64,000 bases of DNA from Candidatus Helarchaeota archaeon (lineage in GTDB: Archaea > Asgardarchaeota > Lokiarchaeia > Helarchaeales > HEL-GB-A): NCBI GenBank assembly GCA_013375455.1, contig JABXJT010000021.1, positions 8,930-72,929 of the forward strand, given 5' to 3'. The position numbers and the translations under genes are program-made. Positions 1-9,129 of this stretch are shown piece by piece (the stretch's first letter is position 1; every line of letters begins with the position of its first letter). The notes under the pieces are model-generated. The model was not told the origin of the DNA. It did no database searches and saw nothing but the letters and a program-made list of their open reading frames with translations.

Positions 1-970
1 TATCATATGAAACTTGAATATTGACATTTTGCCAAACAGCTGCATATGTGGTTTTATCCAAAGGTTTTCGTCCTTTGACATCAACAACAACTAATTTTAT
101 CTCTTCATCCATTTTAATAACATTTTTAAAAATCTTTTCGTTTAAGACAGGGATCGCAACTGCCCAAGAATTAATCACTTCCGGTCCGTTTGATGTGATA
201 AATCCACCAGTATAGTCCGCTTTCATTCCATGCATTTCAGCGATTGCCATCAGATTAGGTTTTTCTTTAGAACTACGCGTCCCACCACTGATTATATATC
301 CAATTTGGCCATTCATTAAAATCGGAGTCCCAATGCCAATTACATCTAAATCGGGATCTTTCTGAATTGGATTTAATTCACCGCACCCACAAAAAGTAGC
401 TTCCGCAAAATTTCCCTTAAAGGGTAGAGCAGAAAAGATAGTTTCTATTTCTTCAGGATGCGGATTCACAAATGCCAGGTAATTTTTGAAAGCATTCCGA
501 ATTCCCACCATTTTTGCAAAGGGAATATCTTCTAGTTTTGTCGAAGTTTCAATTGTATCGCCTTCAATAGTTTTTACTCTGACTTGAATCTCTTTATTCT
601 CTATTAAGTCACGAAATAGATGTCCGCCGCCATACTTTTCGGGTTCGCTGATGCTGTGGGCAGTTCCATATAAGATGCAATCGATGACACCGAGAAATTC
701 ATTTGGGCATGGCCCGACATAGCAGGGGACGTCATTCAAATAGAGCTCCTTTGCTTTTTTAAATACCGCTGCTTCTGCTACTCTGAAAGATAAGATGACA
801 ATTGTCCCACTCATCAATCCTTTAGTAGCTGTCGTAACGACATCTATGTCATCAATGGATATTTTTTTATCTTCTCTAATTAAGTTACAAAGTTCATCTG
901 CAGTCATAACAACTGCGGTCCCTTTTTCGAGTTTATGATTTATTTCAGCAAGAGTTTTTTCATGAGGCAT
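1..970 (-). CDS. COG1900/DUF39 protein, ComF-like (partial, runs off left edge)
   Basis: This is the first 323 codons of a gene that leaves the window on the left. It starts with ATG at 970-968, one base after the HdrA stop, so it is the last visible gene of the CoM/Hdr operon. The N-terminus (EKTLAEINHKLEKGTAVV, then VVTTATKG) and the GGGHLFRDLI segment near residue 110 are typical of COG1900. Cysteines stand in GPCPNEF and FCGCGELNP. Family knowledge, from memory: COG1900 proteins of methanogens insert sulfur into aldehydes, giving homocysteine from aspartate semialdehyde, and a branch called ComF gives coenzyme M from sulfoacetaldehyde. The operon favours ComF, but the C-terminus, where some members carry CBS domains or ferredoxins, is not visible. 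Confidence 0.85.
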   Translation of the reverse strand, partial: MPHEKTLAEINHKLEKGTAVVMTADELCNLIREDKKISIDDIDVVTTATKGLMSGTIVILSFRVAEAAVFKKAKELYLNDVPCYVGPCPNEFLGVIDCILYGTAHSISEPEKYGGGHLFRDLIENKEIQVRVKTIEGDTIETSTKLEDIPFAKMVGIRNAFKNYLAFVNPHPEEIETIFSALPFKGNFAEATFCGCGELNPIQKDPDLDVIGIGTPILMNGQIGYIISGGTRSSKEKPNLMAIAEMHGMKADYTGGFITSNGPEVINSWAVAIPVLNEKIFKNVIKMDEEIKLVVVDVKGRKPLDKTTYAAVWQNVNIQVSYD

Positions 971-971
971 A

Positions 972-3359
972 TTATTCCAGCTCTTCTTTTAGAGTTTGAG
1001 TAAATGTTTTAAAAAGTTCTGTTAATTTCTGCCCCTCATTTATATAGATTTTAGTGGCATATAAACGGAACGAATCAATCCCATCTTCTTCCAACTTTTT
1101 CTCATATTCTTCTATCCGTTTCTCGACTATTGGTGCAGCTTTTCCCACGGGTCCTTCCTCGGGACCTTCTCCTAAAAAGATTCCATCAGCTCCCTTATCG
1201 AAAGCGAATTTTATCATATCATAAGTAAGCATTGCCGTAGATGGGATCCGGATGATTCGAATATTTGGTGGATATTGCAATTTCTTGATTCCCGCATCAT
1301 CTGCCGCCGCATATGCAATTTTACTTTCTAAAAATGCGAGAATTAGGGGGCGATCCTCGTTCTTTATATCCTGCAGGATTCCTTCAATAAGGAGTGTTAA
1401 TTGGGTGAGAGTCAGATGATTTAAATCCAGAGCATTTTGAGGGCATTCAGGCACGCACGCACCACACCCAACACACGCTAAGGAATTAATTAAAATTCGC
1501 TTATTCAATTTTTCAATAGCATTGTACGGGCAGACTTCAATACAGATACCACAATTATTACATTTATTAGGATTAATAACAGCTATTTCAGGGCTAATTT
1601 CAATTACACCCTGCTTTAATATTTCTTCTACTTTTGCTGAAACCGAATTTGCTTGAAGAACTGATTCTGTAATATCTTTTGGGCCAAGTGCGGTCCCACA
1701 TGCAAATATCCCACTAATATTCGTATTGACCGGACGTAATTTTAAATGATCTTCTTTAATGAAGCCATCCTCTGTCATTAAAAGCCCAAATGTATTGGCA
1801 GTTGCAATAGTCCCAATAGAGGGTTCTAAGGCAGTAGATAGTACTAGAAGGTCTGTTTCCATAGAAATTAACTCGCCTGTAAGCGTATCTTCCATTTTTA
1901 GGAGCATGCTTTCCGTATCGGAATTATATGAGACATCCGAGGCTTTTCCTCGAATAAAATGTACATCTTGATTTTGTACATATTTGTAATAATTTTCGTA
2001 AAATCCGACTGCACGAATATCAGTGTAACAAATAGTAACTTCAATCTTGGGATCGAATTTTTTAATCATGCTCGCGTATTTTATTGCAGACATACAACAT
2101 ACTTGCGAGCAATATTGATGTCCAGAAGGTTTTTCATCGCGTGAACCGATGCACTGAAGAAATACTACCGATTTTGGTTTTTTGGTATCAGAAAGTCTTT
2201 TTAATTTCCCCTTTGTTGGCCCATTGATATCGAGAAGGCGAGCGAGCTGCATAATCGTAAGTACATCAGGAAACCGCTTATAACCTAAGTAAGGTTTCTT
2301 TATAGGATCGTAATCCTTGTGTCCTGTTGCTACAATAATAGACCCTACTTCAAGCTCATGTAATTTTAGTTCATCATCAAAATTTATTGCCTGGGGGCTG
2401 CATACTTCCACACATTTTAGGCATACAGAAGTATTCTTGTCTGAATTTTTTTGACGGGTTTTTAAATATAGACAATGGGCTGGATTTATCACGAACGCGT
2501 TTGGGACGGCTTCAGGAAAACTCCGATAAATCGCCTTGCGGGTTCCTAACCCGAGATTCCACTCGTCTGAAACCTCAACTGGGCACACTTCAACACATTG
2601 TCCACATGATAAGCATTTGTTTACATCTACATAACGAGGATTTTGTTTTAAAATCACTTTAAAATTTCCAATCGAACCATCAATGCTCTCAGGAACTGTG
2701 CCAGGTAATAATGTGATGTTAGGATGCTGGCTAACTTCTGACATTAGTGGACTGATAGTACACATAGCGCATTCTTCTTCTGGGTAGGTTTTGACGAGCT
2801 TTACCATATTTCCCCCGATGCTATATTCTCTTTCAGCTAAATAAATACTATATCCAGTCCTTGCTAAAGATAACGCGGCGGAAATTCCAGCAATACCTCC
2901 TCCAGTAATTAATACTTGCTTTTTTACTGCTTGTCGGATATTTTCTAAAGGATATAACCCTTCTGCTTTCTTAACCGCACCTCTTATCAGCGAAATGACC
3001 TTGCGTGTTGCTATTTCAGGATTTTCAGCATTAACCCAAGAGCATTGTTCTCGAATATTCGCAATCTCTAAGAGGTACGGATTTAACCGTGCATCTTCTA
3101 AAACAGTCTCGAACATCTTCTTATGAACGCGAAGACTACAGGCTGCGATTATAATTTTATTTAAGGTATGTTCTAATATCATTTTTTTAAGTAAATTTTG
3201 TCCAGGAAGTGAGCACATAAAGGTATTTGAATTAACTGTTACAACATTATTCCATTTTTTTACTTCTTTGATTACCGTATCTAAATCAATTACTTCTGCA
3301 ATATTTTTGCCGCATTTACAGATAAAAACCCCAATCCTATCTGGAAATCCACTATACAT
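972..3359 (-). CDS. hdrA: Heterodisulfide reductase subunit A with C-terminal MvhD-like domain
   Basis: HdrA is the flavin-bifurcating, iron-sulfur subunit of soluble heterodisulfide reductase. Visible in order are the N-terminal GVFICKCGKN, an FAD Rossmann loop GGGIAGISAAL near residue 150, ferredoxin-type clusters at about 246 (CLSCGQCVEVCP) and 311, and two more at about 600 (CNNCGICIEVCP) and 627 (CVGCGACVPECP). Residues from about 660 to 795 align by eye with MvhD (the LQYPPNIRIIR block is intact), yet every cysteine that holds the MvhD [2Fe-2S] cluster is gone: the CCNWC-type block reads LESKIAYAAAD and the GCHxGDCHY-type block reads GEGPEEGPVG. It follows hdrB by 29 bases and is followed by the ComF-like gene after one base. 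A cytosolic complex with HdrB and HdrC is expected; the electron donor is unknown. Confidence 0.93.
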   Translation of the reverse strand: MYSGFPDRIGVFICKCGKNIAEVIDLDTVIKEVKKWNNVVTVNSNTFMCSLPGQNLLKKMILEHTLNKIIIAACSLRVHKKMFETVLEDARLNPYLLEIANIREQCSWVNAENPEIATRKVISLIRGAVKKAEGLYPLENIRQAVKKQVLITGGGIAGISAALSLARTGYSIYLAEREYSIGGNMVKLVKTYPEEECAMCTISPLMSEVSQHPNITLLPGTVPESIDGSIGNFKVILKQNPRYVDVNKCLSCGQCVEVCPVEVSDEWNLGLGTRKAIYRSFPEAVPNAFVINPAHCLYLKTRQKNSDKNTSVCLKCVEVCSPQAINFDDELKLHELEVGSIIVATGHKDYDPIKKPYLGYKRFPDVLTIMQLARLLDINGPTKGKLKRLSDTKKPKSVVFLQCIGSRDEKPSGHQYCSQVCCMSAIKYASMIKKFDPKIEVTICYTDIRAVGFYENYYKYVQNQDVHFIRGKASDVSYNSDTESMLLKMEDTLTGELISMETDLLVLSTALEPSIGTIATANTFGLLMTEDGFIKEDHLKLRPVNTNISGIFACGTALGPKDITESVLQANSVSAKVEEILKQGVIEISPEIAVINPNKCNNCGICIEVCPYNAIEKLNKRILINSLACVGCGACVPECPQNALDLNHLTLTQLTLLIEGILQDIKNEDRPLILAFLESKIAYAAADDAGIKKLQYPPNIRIIRIPSTAMLTYDMIKFAFDKGADGIFLGEGPEEGPVGKAAPIVEKRIEEYEKKLEEDGIDSFRLYATKIYINEGQKLTELFKTFTQTLKEELE

Positions 3360-3388
3360 TTTTCTAACCTATTCAATTTCTTTAATGA

Positions 3389-4324
3389 TTAAATAATATT
3401 TAACTTTTTTAATATTGGCTCCACTTTCACTGAGTGGGTTTGGACTCCTACAACCTTGTAGGGGTTAGCCCCCATACTCAATGCGAGCAGTTGTGCGATA
3501 TTTAGGTGAATTATTCCGATTTTGGTAGCTAGTGATTTCTCAATCAACGAATCTGATCTATCGAATTGAAATGCACACATTGGACACATATTTACAAGAA
3601 CATCTGCTCCTGCGTTTTTAACGCTCATTAATTTATCAAAGGCTGCAGCTAAGGAAATTTCACGATCTATAATGCGATGACGGAACCCAGATCCACAACA
3701 TGAATTTTTTTCAGGGTACCATGAAATCGATTCAGCTCCAATGGTTTTCACAAGTTCATCCATGACTTGAATGTATTCCGGGTCACCTACCACTTCATCA
3801 GGGAAAATTTTAAAAAAATGGCATCCATGATGGGTTGCAATTCGTATATCCTTGAAATCAATTACTACATGATCCTTAATCTCGTTTATCCAGCGATGAA
3901 ATACTTCGCAAGCATGATATACATTTTCGGGCTTAAGATACTCCCTTTTTAATTCCAGTCCAACTTGAGATAAGATATTTTCTACCTGTGCATATAATTG
4001 TTGGTTGTTCTCCATCCATTCACATGCTTCCTTATTTACACCATAGCAAGTCGAACAGAGAGTAGCAAAGTATGGATGATTAACTTGATTGGCTAAAGTA
4101 AAATTTCGTGCTGATAAGAGCGCGGTAACTAGAGGAGATACCACATCTAGATTTATACCCATTCCAGTACAGCACGATTGGCGAGGATCGTCATAATAAT
4201 CAACACCTAGCTTATCGAATACAAATTTAGTAGAGCTTTCATCGCCTGGATATTCTAACCCAATAAAACAACTCTTAAAAAGATAAAATCCATTTTTTGG
4301 GATCGTTTTATTCATCTTTCTCAA
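3389..4324 (-). CDS. hdrB: Heterodisulfide reductase subunit B
   Basis: HdrB carries the active site that reduces CoM-S-S-CoB-type disulfides on unusual non-cubane [4Fe-4S] clusters bound by two CCG motifs. Both motifs are complete. The first uses Cys near residue 15, SCCTGMG near 51 and TLCSTCYG near 90. The second uses GCHFF near 168, SCCGSGF near 209 and MCPMCAFQFD near 248. The length of 311 residues is normal for the family. The gene lies 23 bases after hdrC and 29 before hdrA. Intact ligands argue for a working catalytic subunit rather than a decayed copy. Whether the natural substrate is CoM-CoB or another CoM disulfide cannot be told from the sequence. Confidence 0.94.
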   Translation of the reverse strand: MRKMNKTIPKNGFYLFKSCFIGLEYPGDESSTKFVFDKLGVDYYDDPRQSCCTGMGINLDVVSPLVTALLSARNFTLANQVNHPYFATLCSTCYGVNKEACEWMENNQQLYAQVENILSQVGLELKREYLKPENVYHACEVFHRWINEIKDHVVIDFKDIRIATHHGCHFFKIFPDEVVGDPEYIQVMDELVKTIGAESISWYPEKNSCCGSGFRHRIIDREISLAAAFDKLMSVKNAGADVLVNMCPMCAFQFDRSDSLIEKSLATKIGIIHLNIAQLLALSMGANPYKVVGVQTHSVKVEPILKKLNII

Positions 4325-4347
4325 ACCAAGAAATTTAGATATGTTTA

Positions 4348-4965
4348 TTATTCCATTTCTTTTTCCATTTCCTCAATTTTCTCGAGAGATTCATTTATTC
4401 CGGCTAATTCTAATATTTTTTTAATTTGGTCACGGGCATCTTGGGGAATTTCCCGTGGTGGAACAGGATCCATCCCAAGGTTTTTTAAGAGATCTGGTAA
4501 ATTTTGCTTCATTTGTTTCCATTCCTCCCCTAATTCTTCTTCAAAAAGTTCTGTGGGCACCGATAAGGGAGTGAGTCCTATTCCAAATTTTATTAGACTG
4601 ACTAGATAATTCTTAAAAGGTATTATCTTTTTCCATCCAAACCCCCGTGAAAGAGCGAGATCCCGGAGGATATGTATCAAAATCCCTGGATTATTACTAC
4701 GAGGACATCTCAAATTACAGGTAAAACAGGAAAAACAGAGCCAAATATCCTCTGATTCGAGTACTTTCTCTTTTTGACCTGTTAATATATCATGAACTAG
4801 TTTTCGGGGATGATATGGAGTGTATCGAGTGGCTGGACACGCACTCGTACAATTTCCGCATTGAATACATTTTTTTAATCCAATATTTTTTGGAACACGC
4901 ACATCTTCCAATAATTTTTGGAGAAAATTGCGATCATAACGGATTAATTTCAGCTTATTTATCAA
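4348..4965 (-). CDS. hdrC: Heterodisulfide reductase subunit C
   Basis: HdrC is the small electron-transfer subunit that passes electrons from HdrA to HdrB through two [4Fe-4S] clusters. Both cluster motifs are present: CIQCGNCTSACP from residue 33 and CFSCFTCNLRCP from residue 77. The protein is 205 residues long, close to the usual 185-200, with an extra Glu-rich C-terminal helix (about 160-205). It sits 13 bases after the comDE stop, so the Hdr genes appear to be read from the same promoter as the CoM synthesis genes. No membrane segment is seen, in keeping with the soluble HdrABC type rather than HdrDE. Confidence 0.93.
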   Translation of the reverse strand: MINKLKLIRYDRNFLQKLLEDVRVPKNIGLKKCIQCGNCTSACPATRYTPYHPRKLVHDILTGQKEKVLESEDIWLCFSCFTCNLRCPRSNNPGILIHILRDLALSRGFGWKKIIPFKNYLVSLIKFGIGLTPLSVPTELFEEELGEEWKQMKQNLPDLLKNLGMDPVPPREIPQDARDQIKKILELAGINESLEKIEEMEKEME

Positions 4966-4978
4966 TTTTTTGTCACTT

Positions 4979-6115
4979 CTATTTAATTTTCTCCTTAATA
5001 TTTTTCATAAAGCGTTCCTTAATTTGTATTGGAGTTAAAGGTATTGTTTCGACATCTGCATTATGGGGCTTCGTAAAGACGTGGATAAATTTAGGACCTG
5101 CGTTTAGATCTTTAAATATTTGTATTATTTCATCTGAAGAATAAGCTGTACCGCTGTTTTGGATATTGAAAGTGTTAGCAAGTAATTCTAAATCAAGATA
5201 TCTGTAGGCAGGAGTCATCTGATTACCTGTTGAGCCATGAGTACCATTATCAATGGCTATAATTGTCAAATTTTTAGGAGCGACTTGACCTATCGTGGAA
5301 AGAGCATTTGGGTTGGTTAATATACTTCCATCACCATCTATCACGAATACGTTATCAGAGAGATTAAGTGCAACTCCAAGACCTATAAGAGAGACCATTC
5401 CGAAGCTACCGGTCATGTAAAAGTTGGAAGATTGATCACAGACGGTGTACAATTCTCTACTGGGCATGCCGATATTAGAAATAACGATTTTTCCAGTGAG
5501 AAATGATTTAAGCCCTTGAAAAATTTCAAACCGTGTTTTTTTAGGATTTTTAATGGATTTAGTGAAATTAATCTCAGAAACACGTTCACGAGAGGGATAT
5601 TCAATCGTTAGAGGTGCTAATTTGCTGTTTTCCCAAATTTTTGGGCTTAATAAAATCCCATATGGAGTTTCATGCTCAAAACATTCTTTAATGGCGCGAT
5701 CTACATTGGGCAAACTCTCTTCATCGTGGATTTCAGTATATGGGATATCAGATGCCTCAAATAAGCGAGTCATATGCTGTCCCATCGCGAACTGAGCCGT
5801 TATCTTTTCCTCATAGATGCCACGCCAACTGATCAGCAGTGGAATAGGTATTTTATGGAGCACTGCGAGGGATAATAATGCATTAATCGAGTTACCAATA
5901 CCCCCACTTTGCATTAATAGCGCCGATCTACGACCGCCTGCTAAATATGCACCCGTAGCAATTCCAATGCCTTCTTCTTCTCGTGTTAAGGGTATATCTT
6001 TAAAATTTTGAGAACATAGAATTAGTAATTTCTTAATTTTCGCGCAAGGTACAGAATATGTATATTCTATCTGATTTTTTCTGAGTATTTCAATAACCAT
6101 TTCTTCAGGATTCAT
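4979..6115 (-). CDS. comDE: Sulfopyruvate decarboxylase (fused ComD-ComE)
   Basis: This TPP enzyme is predicted to turn sulfopyruvate into sulfoacetaldehyde in coenzyme M synthesis. Residues 1-165 form the Pyr-type (ComD) half, with the TPP-activating glutamate in TREEEGIGIATGAYLAGG near residue 47. Residues from about 185 form the PP-type (ComE) half, with the metal/TPP motif starting GDGSILTNPNAL near 260 and ending in DNGTHGSTGNQ. In many methanogens these halves are separate genes; a fused form also occurs. The start ATG overlaps the cysteate synthase stop by four bases, indicating coupled translation. A phosphonopyruvate decarboxylase is the main alternative from sequence alone, but the cysteate synthase neighbour makes ComDE much more likely. 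Confidence 0.88.
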   Translation of the reverse strand: MNPEEMVIEILRKNQIEYTYSVPCAKIKKLLILCSQNFKDIPLTREEEGIGIATGAYLAGGRRSALLMQSGGIGNSINALLSLAVLHKIPIPLLISWRGIYEEKITAQFAMGQHMTRLFEASDIPYTEIHDEESLPNVDRAIKECFEHETPYGILLSPKIWENSKLAPLTIEYPSRERVSEINFTKSIKNPKKTRFEIFQGLKSFLTGKIVISNIGMPSRELYTVCDQSSNFYMTGSFGMVSLIGLGVALNLSDNVFVIDGDGSILTNPNALSTIGQVAPKNLTIIAIDNGTHGSTGNQMTPAYRYLDLELLANTFNIQNSGTAYSSDEIIQIFKDLNAGPKFIHVFTKPHNADVETIPLTPIQIKERFMKNIKEKIK

Positions 6116-7401
6116 TGTAACATTTCCATAATTTCATCAAGGGGGACATCAGCATTAGCTAAAGTCAAAGAGGGAGTAACGTGATGTAAATCGACCTCTT
6201 CTTTCAGTCGTTCTACACCACCTCCTGTAATATTTAGGAGAATAATCTCTTCCTTATTAATAGTATCCTGTTCAACTGCTTTAAAGAGACTTGCGACGGC
6301 TACTGATGCTTCAGGGACAATGTCAATTCCCTCAAGTTCCAAGAAGAGCTTTTCAGCTTGATGTAATTCTTCATTTGATATTCCATACATAAAACCATTA
6401 GTATCTGTTAGTGCATCAAAAACTCCTCCTGGAATACTATAAGGAGGAGAACGATTAGTTAGCATCGTAGCATGGACTTGTTTTATTTGATCAGCAGCGT
6501 TTGGCATATCCCTTTTGGGTACAATTTCTCTGGATTTTAAGGCCCAAGCATTTACAATTGGAACGTATGGAAAGTTCTGACTTAAGTGCAATTGTGGGAG
6601 ATAATTCCCGAAGCGCCCATCTTCGCGAAAGCGTAACGCAGCCTCCCAAACCGATATGCCGCCGGTTCCACTTCCAATTGCTTGAAAATAGTAATGAGGC
6701 ATTGTTTTAATAGTATTAACAGCATCATAGAGGACAGAAGACATTCCATCCCTACGTGCAATATTTTTTGCCCCTCCTTCTGGAACATAGGCGGAGTCTG
6801 TACTCAATACACCCATTAATCGAGTTGCCAGTCGGCAGCTTTCAGTGTAATCATTCCCTTTCTTTAAAGTAATTAGGATTATGGATTCTGTATTGGATTC
6901 TACCACCCAAAATTTGCTAACATTCTGTTCTGGAACAATTAAAAAAACAGGAATTTGAGTTAGTTGGGAAATGCAGGCAAAAGCTCTCGCAGTATTTCCA
7001 GCGGAAGCAACATAAATTCCTTTATATCCCGTTTGAATTACTCGAGGTAGAGTGACTAATGCTTCATATTCTTTAAAAGTGCATGATTTAGCGTTTGCAC
7101 CCCTTTCAGGCCAATATCCATTAAAACTTATATATAGGGATTCTAACCCTAACTCTTTAGCTAAAGCCTCACTCCTATAAGTGATGGGACCACTATCGAT
7201 TTTTAAAGGTGTGCGAACAGGGAGCCAATCATTATATTTCCAAATGCCATTTAACTTTTGTACATTAAACTTTTTTGCATCATAGACAGTTCGTATTAAT
7301 ACCGAATGGTTTAGGCAATTTAACGTGTAATGCTCTTCTAAATAACTTTTACAGTAAGGACAATATAATCGATATTTACCCATATTAGAATTTACACCCA
7401 T
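6112..7401 (-). CDS. Cysteate synthase (PLP-dependent, threonine-synthase family)
   Basis: It is predicted to make L-cysteate from O-phosphoserine and sulfite, the first step of the Methanosarcina-type route to coenzyme M. Visible are an N-terminal CPYC-type segment, the PLP-lysine region AKSCTFKEYEAL near residue 105, a phosphate-binding SAGNTARAF near 130 and GSGTGG near 240. The N-terminus and the PLP-lysine context differ from true threonine synthase and match the cysteate synthase branch as I remember it. The 429-residue length fits. An in-frame ATG at 7383 is an alternative start with a GGGTG upstream. It is the first gene of the operon. An A/T-rich TATA-like stretch lies near 7436-7449. 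True threonine synthase is the alternative, made unlikely by the neighbouring comDE. Confidence 0.82.
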   Translation of the reverse strand: MGVNSNMGKYRLYCPYCKSYLEEHYTLNCLNHSVLIRTVYDAKKFNVQKLNGIWKYNDWLPVRTPLKIDSGPITYRSEALAKELGLESLYISFNGYWPERGANAKSCTFKEYEALVTLPRVIQTGYKGIYVASAGNTARAFACISQLTQIPVFLIVPEQNVSKFWVVESNTESIILITLKKGNDYTESCRLATRLMGVLSTDSAYVPEGGAKNIARRDGMSSVLYDAVNTIKTMPHYYFQAIGSGTGGISVWEAALRFREDGRFGNYLPQLHLSQNFPYVPIVNAWALKSREIVPKRDMPNAADQIKQVHATMLTNRSPPYSIPGGVFDALTDTNGFMYGISNEELHQAEKLFLELEGIDIVPEASVAVASLFKAVEQDTINKEEIILLNITGGGVERLKEEVDLHHVTPSLTLANADVPLDEIMEMLQ

Positions 7402-7588
7402 AAATGTAAGTATTCGAGAATTACACGAAAGAAAGCATGATTTTTATTTATTCTGCTTCTTAACTCTGTTTAGAATAAAGCTGCACCAAGAAATAATAAT
7501 CTTTTTATTATTTATTGACGAATTTTTCGTTATCGAACAAATTCTTTATTTGGTTTCTTATTTGAAAACAATGGCGATAGGTTGATCC

Positions 7589-8152
7589 ATGTCAAAAGAT
7601 AAAAAACCTGAATTTGAGATTCTAAGTAAAGATAGAATAGATCACAAAGTTACCGATTTATATTATTCATTGAATTTTGAATTAACAAAGGTTTCAGATT
7701 CAAAAGCTTCAACTCTTATAATTATTTCCGGACAAAGTATTCTCATAACCGCATTTTTACTTGCAAATCTTATTGGAGAACCCAATGTTATCCCAATCGT
7801 TGTTGGGTTTGCAGTCTCTGTCGTTTTCAATGTTTGTACTATCTTTTTCTCGATTTCAGCCCTCCGTCCGCGCACTTTTCAAGCTACATCAACCGCACTC
7901 CAACCTCTCTATTCTCACATAACCAAGCATACGCGAGAACAATTTATTAAAGAATTTCTCAAATTTCACTATCTCTCAAAGGAAGAAAATGACAAGCATT
8001 TTGCTGAAGTCATTTACGAAGTTGCTTCTATCCTTGAGAAGAAAATGCGACGTGTTCATATGGCGACGCGCCTCTTCTTTATTGGTGTCGGAATACTCGC
8101 TGCTTCGATTTTCATTCTAGTAGTTCAATTATTCGTTCTTAATCCGATTTAG
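7589..8152 (+). CDS. Membrane protein resembling Pycsar effector PycTM (DUF5706)
   Basis: The 187-residue protein has two transmembrane helices (about 46-64 and 67-90), a cytosolic helical part, and a third helix near 160-182. The opening of the first helix, KVSDSKASTLIIISGQS, the ALRPR segment just after the second helix, and the late LEKKMRRVHMATRLFFIG stretch match the layout of PycTM/DUF5706 proteins: a D-x-K-A motif, then an RP box, then a K-rich turn before the last helix. PycTM proteins depolarise membranes when triggered by cyclic pyrimidines. No cyclase gene lies nearby, so this may be a stand-alone member with another job. It is divergent from the CoM operon and 30 bases before a second membrane gene. 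Confidence 0.5.
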   Translation: MSKDKKPEFEILSKDRIDHKVTDLYYSLNFELTKVSDSKASTLIIISGQSILITAFLLANLIGEPNVIPIVVGFAVSVVFNVCTIFFSISALRPRTFQATSTALQPLYSHITKHTREQFIKEFLKFHYLSKEENDKHFAEVIYEVASILEKKMRRVHMATRLFFIGVGILAASIFILVVQLFVLNPI

Positions 8153-8182
8153 ATAGAAAACAGTATGAATTGGGTATGAAGA

Positions 8183-9091
8183 ATGACAATTCCGAATAAT
8201 CCTTGGGAATTTTATACCCATCCTATCGTGCTTCTCACGTTCGGTATTGGCGCAGTAATAGTTATACTCGGGATTTGCGCTATAAAAGTGCCAAAATCAA
8301 GAAGATACCTCAAGCCGTTCTTTAAAATATATTATGTTCTTGCAATGGCGCCCTTATATGCGGTGGCAGGCCTACTTTATCTTTTCAGTATTGGAGAGTT
8401 AAACCTTTTTCGTAAATTTAAAGATAATAATTTCCAAGAAAAATTCAAAAATATCTACTTAGAACCTACAAAAACATTTGAAGACATGCGGCTCAACCCC
8501 CAAAAATATCGTCTTTGGATTGCCATTTTTATTTGTGTCGTATTATCCTTCGTTCTTCAATATATTGCTATTGGAGTTGCCGAGAAATTTTATTCTGGGC
8601 AGGAAAGTATAATTTTTGGTGTAATATCATCGGAACCACCTCAGGTTGTGGATCCCCTTCAAAGATGGTTAATGGTGTCAATTACTGGAATCTTCGTATG
8701 GATTCCTACTAAATTTACAATTCATTTTCTTGCCTTGAAATTTCATAAGTATAACAATTCTGATGAACCCAAAAATCGTCCTTGGTATGATAAAGTGAGA
8801 TTAATCTATATCTCATGGGGGTATATCATCGCGGCTGACACAGTGTGGGCATTGGGACTTGGGATTTCACTGATCTTTTCAACTTGGGAGGGATTAATTT
8901 TTGCATGGGTATTTGTAATTATCTGTGGAATTATGGAACAATTTTTACAATTTTATAGTCTTCGAGGGCTCTATAAAATGGGGTGGTTTAAGGCAATCCT
9001 CATCTGGATAATATCAATGATTCCAGCTGCGCTCATGATTTTATTCTTACATTGGTGGCTTGGTCCTTTAATTGTAAATACAATAGCCTAA
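8183..9091 (+). CDS. Yip1-like multi-pass membrane protein
   Basis: This 302-residue protein has an N-terminal pair of hydrophobic helices (about 14-32 and 50-70), then a soluble stretch with EPTKTFEDMRLNP near residue 95, followed by four to five further transmembrane helices. A short P-x-x-T/F motif directly before a bundle of five helices is the hallmark of Yip1-domain proteins, which in eukaryotes act with Rab GTPases on vesicle membranes; archaeal members have no known role. The match is by eye only. It lies 30 bases after the PycTM-like gene and probably shares its transcript. It converges on ileS; the 38 bases between them hold A-rich runs that would give T tracts on the minus strand. 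Confidence 0.4.
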   Translation: MTIPNNPWEFYTHPIVLLTFGIGAVIVILGICAIKVPKSRRYLKPFFKIYYVLAMAPLYAVAGLLYLFSIGELNLFRKFKDNNFQEKFKNIYLEPTKTFEDMRLNPQKYRLWIAIFICVVLSFVLQYIAIGVAEKFYSGQESIIFGVISSEPPQVVDPLQRWLMVSITGIFVWIPTKFTIHFLALKFHKYNNSDEPKNRPWYDKVRLIYISWGYIIAADTVWALGLGISLIFSTWEGLIFAWVFVIICGIMEQFLQFYSLRGLYKMGWFKAILIWIISMIPAALMILFLHWWLGPLIVNTIA

Positions 9092-9129
9092 AGCCTATCA
9101 AAAAAAAGTAGTAAAAAAAAAACTTAAAA

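Noticed and set aside
7589..9091. A complete Pycsar-type defence system
   Set aside because: No cyclase gene is next to the PycTM-like protein, and the second gene resembles a Yip1-type membrane protein.
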